Translations under genes and position numbers: made by a program
Assembly: GCF_000381365.1 (NCBI RefSeq)
Contig: NZ_KB905469.1
Coordinates: 169,673 to 233,672, forward strand
DNA: 64,000 nt
Direction: 5' to 3'
Source of the DNA: Bacteroides salyersiae WAL 10018 = DSM 18765 = JCM 12988
GTDB taxonomy: Bacteria; Bacteroidota; Bacteroidia; Bacteroidales; Bacteroidaceae
Part shown: positions 1 through 8,828 of the stretch, one piece after another
Numbering within the stretch: position 1 is the stretch's first letter
How the letters are laid out: every line of letters starts with the position of its first letter
Notes under the pieces: model-generated
The model's database searches: none
Told to the model about the DNA's origin: nothing
What the model saw: only the letters and a program-made list of their open reading frames with translations

Positions 1-2580
1 ACTTGCGAACAACTTATTGTTGACATCAAGTAAATCTGCAACATTGTTAATAGGAAAAACATGAGATTGCCCAACCATATTAATATCAAAAGCAGTAGTT
101 TCAAACGGTTTCAAACCCGTAATTTCAACCTCTGGAGCTATAGATATAGTAGCTACCGTTTCACCGTCAACCTCTTTCGCACCACTAAAATCTACGATAG
201 TACCGTCAATATAAATATATTCCTCACCTTTTGTAATTTTAAAAATCAACTTCTGCCCACACGTAGATTTAATTCTCTCTAAATTCAAACTTTCAGAAGA
301 ACTCCCGTCAGCCAATTGAATTAAAAATGCCGGCTCAGGTATACCATAAATAACAGGAGTCAAAACTTTGGACTGTTGACATTTCAATATCGGATACATA
401 TTACCTTCACCACCTTCAATAAAGGTCCATATATTATCAAAGTCCCAGCCTAACGTCTCCTTGTACCATTCAGAAGAAAGTACTTCGTCAGATTCTAATT
501 TTTCACCATTATTACTAGCGTTATCATAAACATCGGAAGGAGCAGAAGATGACAAATCCGTTCCTTTATAAGAAGCATAGTGATCAACATAATTATTGGT
601 TAATGTAGCAGTTGATGTACGACCGTTCTCACCAATACAATATGTAGCTTCACTACAATAAATACCACTGGCAAGACAAACATTATTCTCTACAAATACT
701 TTACCATCCGCATCAACCAAAGAGAAAATACCACCGGCACGTCCTTTCGTTGCCCGAATATTTCCTGAGAAATAACATCTTTCTACCGTACCGTAATTCA
801 CAACTCCTACAACGCCACCAGCCTGATATTCTCTCGAATAAACTTTAGCCATAGAGTAACAGTCACTTACCGTAGTTCCGGTTATTACTTTTTCAGCAGA
901 ACCTTCTTCTTCTACCTCCATTTTCTCTACCTTACCTACAATTGAACCAATATGGTCACGACCTGCAATATAGGAAGCCTGATCTACAAAACATTCTGAG
1001 ATATTACAGCCATTTGCATAACCAACAATAGCACCTACATCTTCATTACCATTAAGATAAGCACCTGCAATACCTACTCTTTTTATAGTAGCTCCCGTTG
1101 CCTCACCAAACAGACCTACACGCCCCTGTTCTTCGTTTATATAACGTAAATTATGGATTGTATATCCCTGACCATCTAATGTACCGGTAAAAACATCCAT
1201 CAATTCCCAATCTTTTGTCAAATAAATATCAGCACCTAACTTAAAATCACCTGCCAAATCATACTTAACACATCTCAAGTCTTCCTCATCCATAATGGTG
1301 TAAGCAACACCTTTCACCTCTAACTCATAAGTTTTTGTGCAACCTTTTACATAATTATCACCCTGGTCTACAAAAGTCAAAGTAGTTTTACCATCTTTCA
1401 AGAAAGAAACTTTACCCTTACTATCGATTGTGGCAATTTCGGGATTAGAGCTGGTATAAGTAATAGTTCTACCAGAAGCTGGTATGGCTTCTGCATTAAA
1501 AGTTTTACCAGGCAAACATCTCTCCGGGAAAGAAGGTATGTAGATATAATTCTCTAATGGAACCTGAACATTAGATAATGATGGATATGTATTTTCTACC
1601 ATTGTCCATATACCAGCATCAAAGTTAACGTCACCAAGCCAAAATTGTGCAGTTTTCAATTCATCCAAATCAAGATATCCTCCATCATAAGAATCATTTG
1701 CATTGTTAGAACGTGCTATTTCTACATTATTTTCATACAATTTCAAACCGCTCCATGAATAACTATTACTGATTGTACTAACAGCATTACTGTCTTCCGC
1801 GGGATTATCCGCACCTAAAATAGCATTTGCACCACCAGCATCTCCACTACCAGCCTTTATATAAGAAGATAATGTTACACAATTAGTAATAGTCAAACTA
1901 TTACCGTCATTAAGAGCTACAATACCTCCAGAACGTCCTTCGGGACACACAGCAACACCACTAAAATAACAACGATCGACTACTGAATTTATACTTGCAC
2001 CGATAATACCACCCGCTTGATAACTGGAACTAACCACAGCTGCATTGGAATAACAATTCGAAACCTGTGTCATAATATTATCGTCATCATCAACCTTTTT
2101 AGTCCCCCCAATAATACCACCAGTGTGATCCCAACCATAAACAAGCCCAGATGTATAGCATTCACTCACTTTAGCACCATATGAATTACCAATAACAGCA
2201 CCTACATCTTGATGCCCAAAAATTTCCACACCTACTAAACGCAAATTTTTCACTGTTACCTTTGTAGAAGATACATCCTCTATTTTAGCAGTACCAATAA
2301 AACCAACTGAATTTTGTTCCGGACGATTGATCTTTAATCCATAAATTGTAAACCCCTTACCATCAATCGTACCCGTAAATGGAGAATCGTTTGTTCCAAT
2401 AGGTTCCCATTCTTTTGATAAAGTAATATTGTTCTCAAGAACATAATCACCATTCAAATTCTCAGCAATAGCCTTTAAACCATTTTCATCTGTAATCTTA
2501 ATTTGGCCCCAAACACCAATAGAAGAAAAACAAGCCAGAGCAAACATTGCTGTCTTTGCACATAGTAACTTTGTTTTCAT
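1..2580 (-). CDS. Exported GLUG-repeat protein with internal duplication, partial at the left edge
   Basis: The frame is open from an ATG at 2580 down to base 1 (860 codons) with no stop, so the C-terminus lies outside the window. A signal peptide of about 25 residues ends near a VWG-Q junction. Residues about 26-335 and 424-730 are clearly homologous. Each half holds short Gly-rich repeats such as DVGAVIG, AGGIIG and CYFSG, which match the GLUG motif, and each ends in an IW-T-YP-L segment. Between them (about 340-420) is a bacterial Ig-like (Big) domain with the signature SSNPEIATID. GLUG and Big domains are typical of secreted or surface adhesin-like proteins; the target is unknown. The gene has a clear promoter and shares a 15-base upstream sequence with the GH38 gene, so it may belong to the glycan locus. 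The exported, duplicated architecture is certain; the function is not. Confidence 0.85.
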   Translation of the reverse strand, partial: MKTKLLCAKTAMFALACFSSIGVWGQIKITDENGLKAIAENLNGDYVLENNITLSKEWEPIGTNDSPFTGTIDGKGFTIYGLKINRPEQNSVGFIGTAKIEDVSSTKVTVKNLRLVGVEIFGHQDVGAVIGNSYGAKVSECYTSGLVYGWDHTGGIIGGTKKVDDDDNIMTQVSNCYSNAAVVSSSYQAGGIIGASINSVVDRCYFSGVAVCPEGRSGGIVALNDGNSLTITNCVTLSSYIKAGSGDAGGANAILGADNPAEDSNAVSTISNSYSWSGLKLYENNVEIARSNNANDSYDGGYLDLDELKTAQFWLGDVNFDAGIWTMVENTYPSLSNVQVPLENYIYIPSFPERCLPGKTFNAEAIPASGRTITYTSSNPEIATIDSKGKVSFLKDGKTTLTFVDQGDNYVKGCTKTYELEVKGVAYTIMDEEDLRCVKYDLAGDFKLGADIYLTKDWELMDVFTGTLDGQGYTIHNLRYINEEQGRVGLFGEATGATIKRVGIAGAYLNGNEDVGAIVGYANGCNISECFVDQASYIAGRDHIGSIVGKVEKMEVEEEGSAEKVITGTTVSDCYSMAKVYSREYQAGGVVGVVNYGTVERCYFSGNIRATKGRAGGIFSLVDADGKVFVENNVCLASGIYCSEATYCIGENGRTSTATLTNNYVDHYASYKGTDLSSSAPSDVYDNASNNGEKLESDEVLSSEWYKETLGWDFDNIWTFIEGGEGNMYPILKCQQSKVLTPVIYGIPEPAFLIQLADGSSSESLNLERIKSTCGQKLIFKITKGEEYIYIDGTIVDFSGAKEVDGETVATISIAPEVEITGLKPFETTAFDINMVGQSHVFPINNVADLLDVNNKLFAS

Positions 2581-2618
2581 AATAATTAAATTTTAAAATA
2601 ACGATTAATATTTTATTG

Positions 2619-2626
2619 CAAAGTTA
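2619..2626 (-). promoter_or_regulatory. Bacteroides -7 box for the GLUG-protein gene
   Basis: Read on the minus strand this is TAACTTTG, an exact match to TAnnTTTG, 38 bases upstream of the ATG. An ATTG sequence about 20 bases further upstream may serve as the -33 box. Confidence 0.7.
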
Positions 2627-2683
2627 TCGAAGTGCAAACAAATAAACAATATACGAAAAAACTATTAATAAACAAGTGTACAT

Positions 2684-2698
2684 TTATGTCCCTTTTTA
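2684..2698. promoter_or_regulatory. Putative operator, copy 1 of a 15-base motif shared with the GH38 promoter
   Basis: TTATGTCCCTTTTTA lies 104 bases upstream of the GLUG-gene ATG and 57 bases beyond its -7 box. The identical 15 bases occur at 12890-12904 at the same distance from the GH38 start. The rest of the 2581-3056 intergenic stretch holds the promoter at 2619 and no supportable gene. A weaker match (GTCCCTTT, minus strand) lies near 2875. Confidence 0.45.
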
Positions 2699-3056
2699 GT
2701 TCATTCACGTCCCCAGTACTTCTGTTACATTCTTCACACCATGTACCCAATCATCTATATTATATAAAACTTTAGTAACTTCTGAAAGAAATAGATAAGG
2801 AGATGGTTATTTCTACATCGAAAGCAACAACAATATTCAAAAGCCATCAGTATATAGATAGAAAATAAAAAAATAAAGGGACACAAAAGGCAATGGGATA
2901 TATCTGAACAAATAGCTTCTTACCAATCTTGTTACAAGCATTGTTTTGTATTCAAACAATTTAGAATACGATAGTAAGCTACATTTATACCATACAAAGA
3001 ACAACACTTTTCCATACATATTAAGTATATTATCACTGCACAAAAACTATAAGTGT

Positions 3057-3075
3057 ACTGAATAAGTTGACACTT
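3057..3075. repeat. Left terminal inverted repeat of the IS3-like element
   Basis: Pairs with 4487-4505 in inverted orientation with two mismatches. It lies 18 bases before orfA. Confidence 0.7.
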
Positions 3076-3092
3076 TATAAATCAAAAAAAGT

Positions 3093-3440
3093 ATGTTAAT
3101 TAAAAGAAAACCTCACAGAAAGTTTACAGAATTGGAAAGTAAGTCTTATATTCGCGAGTATCTTTCCAGTTCCGACCGTCGCAAAACATTTGAACGATGT
3201 AATGGATTAAGTTTAGGTACATTGTCCCGCTGGATGAAAATGTACGAGATAGAAGACCCTAAGATGCAAAAATCCATCATTGATCCACAGCTGATAGACG
3301 AAGACTCAGCCGCCCTTATCGCTCAGCTTCCTGCGGAAAATGAAGCGTTACACAAGTCTAACCGTCAACTTCAACGGGATTTGGATACGACAAAGATGCT
3401 TCATAAAGCCTGCGAGGTGCTTATTGATCTGACAGAGTAG
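3093..3440 (+). pseudogene. IS3-family orfA (DNA-binding subunit) of a dead element
   Basis: This 115-codon frame begins with a Lys/Arg-rich segment, has a helix-turn-helix-like part ending in the residues LSLGTLSRWMK (about 40-50), and then a Glu/Gln-rich, probably coiled-coil stretch (about 78-105) like the leucine zipper of IS3 OrfA. It is intact by length. In this family OrfA binds the terminal repeats, and the active enzyme is an OrfAB frameshift fusion. The orfB frame opens at 3428 in the -1 phase and overlaps the end of orfA, as expected. Because orfB is broken, this is listed as part of a dead element. Confidence 0.65.
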
Positions 3441-4293
3441 ACCTATCATATACCCGTGCGAAAAAACTCAGATGCCAAGTAATCGACACCTTGTCACAGA
3501 GGGGCTCAGTCAACCGTAAATACGGTGGTCTGAACAGACTCTGTGGTTACTTCGGCATAACCAGACAAGGTTACTATAAACATGTGGACAGACAGTGTGA
3601 AGCTAATGTTTTGAAGACAAGCATTGTTCTGTATTGCAAAGAATTAAGAACTTTAATGCCCCAAGCGGGTATGTGTGAGCTATATGCATGCTGTGTTCGT
3701 TACTTTAAGGAAAAAATGGTGATAGGACGTGACCAGTGCTATGAGATATTCCGATCTAATGGTCTGGTCCAACGGAAGAGACGCGTGCGTCCCAAAACGA
3801 GGAACTCCAATCATAATTATTATGGGAATTATATATATCCTAATTTGCTAAACACGACACCTAAGTTTGTTGCAAGCACAAGCGGAAGTATAATAGTAGG
3901 TTATTCGTTCTGTCCTTCATTGACAATGGAAGGCCCGATGAAAGCTTTGGAGTCAGCTTTTCTATTTTACAGAGAGAACGGAATAAATATCAGTGGGTTG
4001 ATTATATCATTCAGACCTGAAGTTCAATACTGTTCAAACCAATATGTTGATACGTTAAAAGCACAACATATAAACATAAGCATGACACAGTGTGGTGATC
4101 CTCTGCATAATGCATTGACCGAACGGGTGAATAATACTATTAAGAACGGATGGCTCTTTGACTACGGGAAGGAGATTTTAATCAGGTGGAAGAACGCATT
4201 AAACAGGCTGTGCACACATATAATAATATCCAACCACACCAAGCTTTGAAAATGCGCACACCAATGGAAATTATAAAGGAGGAGAAGGTATGA
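3428..4293 (+). pseudogene. IS3-family orfB (DDE integrase) remnant with internal deletion and frameshift
   Basis: The N-terminal part has the IS3 OrfB signature LCGYFGITRQGYYKH. The integrase core is damaged: the segment that should hold the first catalytic Asp (the DITY region) is missing, and the second Asp motif, normally HSDRGVQYCS, reads SFRPEVQYCS. The Glu of the ERVN motif remains. The frame changes at a T-run near 4176-4179. After it, another frame continues with the family C-terminus (YNN-QPHQALKMRTP) to a stop at 4291-4293, while the first frame stops at 4249. Two catalytic residues and the reading frame are lost, so no transposase activity is expected. Confidence 0.75.
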
Positions 4294-4486
4294 AAGTACC
4301 CCGACTCAGGTTGTGCTCATCGGGACGGGTGGTCCCGCCCTTTGCCGTACGGCCCCGACCGAGGATATTTCTTGACAAATGAGAATATAACAAAAATCAG
4401 TTCTATAACATTGGAATAAATAGAATAATTAGTACTATATTTGGATATCCTCCAAATAGGACAACTACAATAGGACTAACAAACAG
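4294..4486. other. Noncoding tail of the IS element with a GC-rich block
   Basis: No gene is seen here. Bases 4298-4362 are strikingly GC-rich for this genome and contain short palindromic pieces (CCGTACGG; GGGAC and GTCCC close together). Confidence 0.4.
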
Positions 4487-4505
4487 AAGTGTAAACTTAT
4501 TCGGT
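4487..4505. repeat. Right terminal inverted repeat of the IS3-like element
   Basis: Inverted partner of 3057-3075. A separate 10-base inverted repeat (4503-4512 with 4524-4533) begins at its outer end. Confidence 0.7.
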
Positions 4506-4702
4506 TCTTCTTTAATTTAGTTGAAGAAGAACCACTAAATCCAGTACATATCACACCCGGATGTTTTATCAAATAGAAATGGAAAAACTCTACCTAAATA
4601 TTCGACATACAACTGCATATACTAATAAATTTAATTTCTACTCAATTATTGAAGAAAATTAGCCAAAATCTCAACACTGTCAACATTAGATACAATGAAA
4701 AA

Positions 4703-7700
4703 TTATTCTTCACTTTCTGCCTTCATCCCTTTATATTGTTTCGGAGAAAGTTGATATTTTTTAAAGAATTCGTTATAAAAGTAAGATTTGTTAGTAATAC
4801 CTATCTTATAAATAATCTCTTTCACTGATAAATTTGTAGTAATAAGTAACTTCGCAGCATAAGAAAGTTTATAATCTTTAACCAGCTCTGTAGGGGAAAT
4901 TTCTATGATCTTTTTCATTTGACGATATAAATTCCGAGTCGAAGTCTTCATCTGATTTGCAATTAATTCCGGACCAAGTTCCGAATTAGATATATTCTCC
5001 TTTATAATATCTAATACATCTTCAATAAACTTCTTATCTTTTTGATGTAAAAGTTTTCCATGTATATATTCAAAAGAGCTATCTACAGAATCATAATAAT
5101 TTTTCATTTCCACTTTATTGGTCAGAAAACGACATACTACAGAAATCAAGACATCGGATGAGAAAGGTTTAGTTATATAGGCATCAACACCCAACTCATA
5201 TCCTTTTACCTGATCCAAATTATCTGTTTTAGCAGAAAGAGCAATTATTGGAAGACGTTTACAGTATTTATCTTCACGCAACATCCGGATAAAAGAGAAT
5301 CCGTCAATTTCAGGCATCATTATATCTGTAATTACAAGAGATGGAGTTTGCTTCTTCAAAAGCCCCAAAGCCTCTTTTACACTAAAGGCTTTCAATGTTT
5401 GACAATATGGAGACAATAAATCTGCTACTAATTCTACAATATCTTTATTATCATCAACAATTAAAACATGTGGAACCGAAGCTTCCACAACACTATTAAT
5501 ATCTATTTTTGATACTTTCTCCGTATTGTCCTCCTCAACCAAATTAACTGATACCTTCACAATCGGCTGTTCATTGGTATTCGGTATCTCATTTTGAACC
5601 TGGTTAGGCAAAGTAATAACAAACTCTGTATACTCGTTGACCACACTATTTACCGTTATCTCTCCTTTCAGCATTTTCACAATACTGTAACAAATATATA
5701 ATCCCAGCCCATTTCTGGCTGTCATTTGATTATTAGCATTTACATCGGTCTCCTCCAAAATACAATTCCGATCAAAAATAGAAGACAGTTTGCTGGGTTC
5801 TATGCCTTTTCCTGAATTGCGAACCACAATTTTCAGAATATTATTTTCAACAGTGACCGTTAATTTAACATACCCACCAACCGGAGTGTATTTCAATGCA
5901 TTAGACAGTAAATTAGAAATTATCTTTCTAAATCCTTTACTATCTGTGTTCCAATATAAATTATCGGGTACAGAAGTAATAAATTCAATACTATTTTGAC
6001 CAGCCAATACAGAAAAAGAAGTTAATAATTTATCAAAAATCTCAGATAAACAAATATTCTTTAAGACACTAAGATTAATATCAGCCTCTTCAATTTTTCT
6101 TACATCCAATATTTCTTGTATCAACTCATTCAAACTAAGTACATTATTATGCAGAACACTCAGATATTTTCGCGTATTCTGATTTATTTCTCCTTTTCGT
6201 ATTTGATCCACCGCCCCATTTATCAACGTTAAAGGAGTATACAATTCATGAGTTACATTGGCAAAAAAATTCAATTTTGACTCATACATTTTTTCCTTTT
6301 GTTCCTCTTTGATTCTTCGCGCCAGTGCCTGTTGTTTTTGTACAAATTTTCTTCGTACATATAGAATGACTAAAACAAGAGATACAACAAACAAAAAACT
6401 GTAAATCAAATAAGCCAATGGAGAAAGATACCAAGGCGGTAATACGGTAACCCGAAGAGAATACACCTTATCATCAGCAGAAACAACATCATTTCTATAT
6501 TTAACTTTCAAAGTGTAATCACCCGGAGGGAGATTAGTAAAGCGAATCTTATTCTCCTTTTTCAATGAAACCCACTGATTATCATAATTATCAAGTAAAT
6601 AGAAATAATCATAATTATCACCATTTATATAATCCAAAGTTGCAAATGTCAGTTGAAACGTATTTTGATCAGATCTCAACTTTAATACCTTATCTGTATT
6701 TTCATTATATTCATATAATGTCTGCTTATCTCCAGAACAATCTAACTCTGTAAATAATAAATCTGGTTCATAGGTAGTAATTGTTTGTTCAATCTCCGGC
6801 TCGATCCATACAAGTCCGTTTACACCACCAAAAAACAGGCGTCCAGTTAATGGACATTTCCAATAAGCATCATCCGAAAATTCAGAAACACCAATGTGTA
6901 ATGACCTCACATTAAAAAATGCACCATTCTGAGGATTATATTTGACCAATCCTTTACTAGTACTGAGCCAAATAATACCAAAATTATCTTCCAGAATTCC
7001 ATGAATCATATCATTCAAGATACCATCCTCACGAGTAAACTGCTTTATTTTATCTTTCGTTTTATCTTCACCTCCCAAAACTTGTATCAATCCAGAACTG
7101 GTACCCACGTACAACGTAGAATCTTCGTCAATGTACAAACTAATAACATCTCCAATTGCCATATTCATCAAAATAGAAGAACTCGTGGAATCGTTAATAT
7201 TAAAACGGTTCACTCCATATCCCCCCCTACTTCCTAAGAATAAAATAGAGTCTCCATTATAAATCATTGAATAAAATTCATCATTAACCCAAACATTATC
7301 TCTCAGAAAAGGATAACATTCTTTTCTTTTAATTTCATAAGGATGTTTACTTTTATCAATAGTAACTTTATAAAGCCCTCTGGAAGACAACCATAACGTA
7401 GAATCGTTCACTTCACAGAAACTATGAACATTTGCAACAGCCGGAACCAGATTTGAATGATCCTTCACTGGATACATTTTTTTTTCTTTATAAGAATAAT
7501 AAGAGAGATTTCCATCAGTACCGATCCACAAATCATTTTTATTGAAACGACTTCTTACGAAAGAATATACTGGATTTTCGTGCATATCGACAAAGTGCTG
7601 TATATTCTCAACAGGAATTTTGCTGTTCTTAAATAAAGCATAATCTTTAATTCGAATAATTCCATCTCCTTTGGTTCCAATCCAAAGTGTATTCTCTTCA

Positions 7701-8764
7701 TCCGTATAGAAGGCACGGACCGGGCGTTTTGCAACAAACGGCAAATTACTCAACAATATATTACCAAAATTATTCTTTTCACTACAATATAATTCCACTC
7801 CCAAACCATCGGTACCAACCCACATCGCCTCTTGAAAACGATCTTTCATCAATCCGAAAATACCCACTGTCATATTTATTAATTCCGGCTTCTTGTCATG
7901 AGTAGACGCATCAAACTTTAACAACCCACTATGCATAAAAGCAAGATAGACTTCATTCTGAAAAAGCCGTAGAGACGAAACTAATCCATATTGACTAACC
8001 ATATCAGATATGTTCCGCAGCAAAATTTTCATTTGCTTAAAGCTGTCATAGACAAACAGGTTATGGTATTTATCAATAAAATAGACCTGTTCATCCTCAT
8101 AAAAGACCTGTATTATTTCTTCATTATGAAAATTTACCTCCGATATAGACAAGGCATAAGGGATATCTTTTCTCGTAACTTTACAGGTCAATGTAAGATA
8201 TTGCAAACGGGCATCTTTCAATATAAGACAGATTCTACCCGATTTATCAGCAAACATTGACCTTATTTCACTCAACCGAATCCCCTCGGCAGGTATCTCC
8301 CACATTTTCTTTATTGATGAATCATAAAATAAGATATAATTATCTTTATTAATCATCCAACTATTCCCTTTTTTATCAACTGCAATCAGATCTACCCGTT
8401 TATATTGCACATAAGTTTCAACAGCCTGTCGTTCTTTCAAAGAAAATTTATTAAGTCCGCGTTGAGTCGATATCCACAAATAACCATCATCAGCACTTTG
8501 TATATTATGGATGGTATTACCAGAAAGGGAATTCGGATTATTAATTTCATAACGGAATGTAGTTACCTTCTTGCCATCATACAAATTTAGTCCGTCATAA
8601 GTACCAAACCACATGAAGCCATACAAATCCTGATGAATACACAAAATAGCATTATTAGACAGCTGACCATTAAGACTTGCCAAGTCGAGCAATGAAAAAG
8701 ATGCAAATGCCTGTTTTACAACAAAAAGACTCAACAATAGAATAGTAATCAATACTTTTCTCAT
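4703..8764 (-). CDS. Hybrid two-component system regulator (HTCS 1)
   Basis: A 1353-residue one-protein signalling system. In order: signal peptide (1-21); a periplasmic sensor of two-component-regulator propeller repeats (about 25-690, with WFGTYDGLN, LWISTQRGLN and LWIGTKGDG-type blades); a Y_Y_Y domain (about 690-765); a membrane helix (about 775-800); a HisKA domain with the phospho-acceptor His839 in NVTHELYTP; a HATPase domain (about 940-1050, GLGLYI); a receiver domain with phospho-acceptor Asp1147 in TDIMMPE; and a C-terminal AraC-type helix-turn-helix (about 1250-1345). HTCS proteins sense a breakdown product of a glycan in the periplasm and activate the neighbouring polysaccharide genes. 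It lies 64 bases downstream of GH38 on the same strand, so the two may be cotranscribed. The inducing sugar cannot be read from sequence. Confidence 0.95.
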   Translation of the reverse strand: MRKVLITILLLSLFVVKQAFASFSLLDLASLNGQLSNNAILCIHQDLYGFMWFGTYDGLNLYDGKKVTTFRYEINNPNSLSGNTIHNIQSADDGYLWISTQRGLNKFSLKERQAVETYVQYKRVDLIAVDKKGNSWMINKDNYILFYDSSIKKMWEIPAEGIRLSEIRSMFADKSGRICLILKDARLQYLTLTCKVTRKDIPYALSISEVNFHNEEIIQVFYEDEQVYFIDKYHNLFVYDSFKQMKILLRNISDMVSQYGLVSSLRLFQNEVYLAFMHSGLLKFDASTHDKKPELINMTVGIFGLMKDRFQEAMWVGTDGLGVELYCSEKNNFGNILLSNLPFVAKRPVRAFYTDEENTLWIGTKGDGIIRIKDYALFKNSKIPVENIQHFVDMHENPVYSFVRSRFNKNDLWIGTDGNLSYYSYKEKKMYPVKDHSNLVPAVANVHSFCEVNDSTLWLSSRGLYKVTIDKSKHPYEIKRKECYPFLRDNVWVNDEFYSMIYNGDSILFLGSRGGYGVNRFNINDSTSSSILMNMAIGDVISLYIDEDSTLYVGTSSGLIQVLGGEDKTKDKIKQFTREDGILNDMIHGILEDNFGIIWLSTSKGLVKYNPQNGAFFNVRSLHIGVSEFSDDAYWKCPLTGRLFFGGVNGLVWIEPEIEQTITTYEPDLLFTELDCSGDKQTLYEYNENTDKVLKLRSDQNTFQLTFATLDYINGDNYDYFYLLDNYDNQWVSLKKENKIRFTNLPPGDYTLKVKYRNDVVSADDKVYSLRVTVLPPWYLSPLAYLIYSFLFVVSLVLVILYVRRKFVQKQQALARRIKEEQKEKMYESKLNFFANVTHELYTPLTLINGAVDQIRKGEINQNTRKYLSVLHNNVLSLNELIQEILDVRKIEEADINLSVLKNICLSEIFDKLLTSFSVLAGQNSIEFITSVPDNLYWNTDSKGFRKIISNLLSNALKYTPVGGYVKLTVTVENNILKIVVRNSGKGIEPSKLSSIFDRNCILEETDVNANNQMTARNGLGLYICYSIVKMLKGEITVNSVVNEYTEFVITLPNQVQNEIPNTNEQPIVKVSVNLVEEDNTEKVSKIDINSVVEASVPHVLIVDDNKDIVELVADLLSPYCQTLKAFSVKEALGLLKKQTPSLVITDIMMPEIDGFSFIRMLREDKYCKRLPIIALSAKTDNLDQVKGYELGVDAYITKPFSSDVLISVVCRFLTNKVEMKNYYDSVDSSFEYIHGKLLHQKDKKFIEDVLDIIKENISNSELGPELIANQMKTSTRNLYRQMKKIIEISPTELVKDYKLSYAAKLLITTNLSVKEIIYKIGITNKSYFYNEFFKKYQLSPKQYKGMKAESEE

Positions 8765-8828
8765 AACATTATACTATAACTTCAACTTTCTATTTTATTC
8801 ATTGCAATCTATATGACAATATTTCACT

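Larger units (their letters stand above)
3057..4505 (+). mobile_element. Decayed IS3-family insertion sequence
   Basis: Imperfect terminal inverted repeats at 3057-3075 and 4487-4505 match at 17 of 19 positions (core GAATAAGTT-ACACTT). Between them are an orfA and a -1-phased orfB, the usual IS3 layout. orfB has lost catalytic residues and carries a frameshift near its end, so the copy is inactive. About 190 bases of noncoding tail (4294-4486) separate orfB from the right repeat. I could not define a target-site duplication with confidence. Confidence 0.75.

Noticed and set aside
2837..3043. A 68-codon minus-strand frame between the GLUG gene and the IS element
   Set aside because: Odd composition, no family resemblance and no promoter; it looks like chance in AT-rich DNA.
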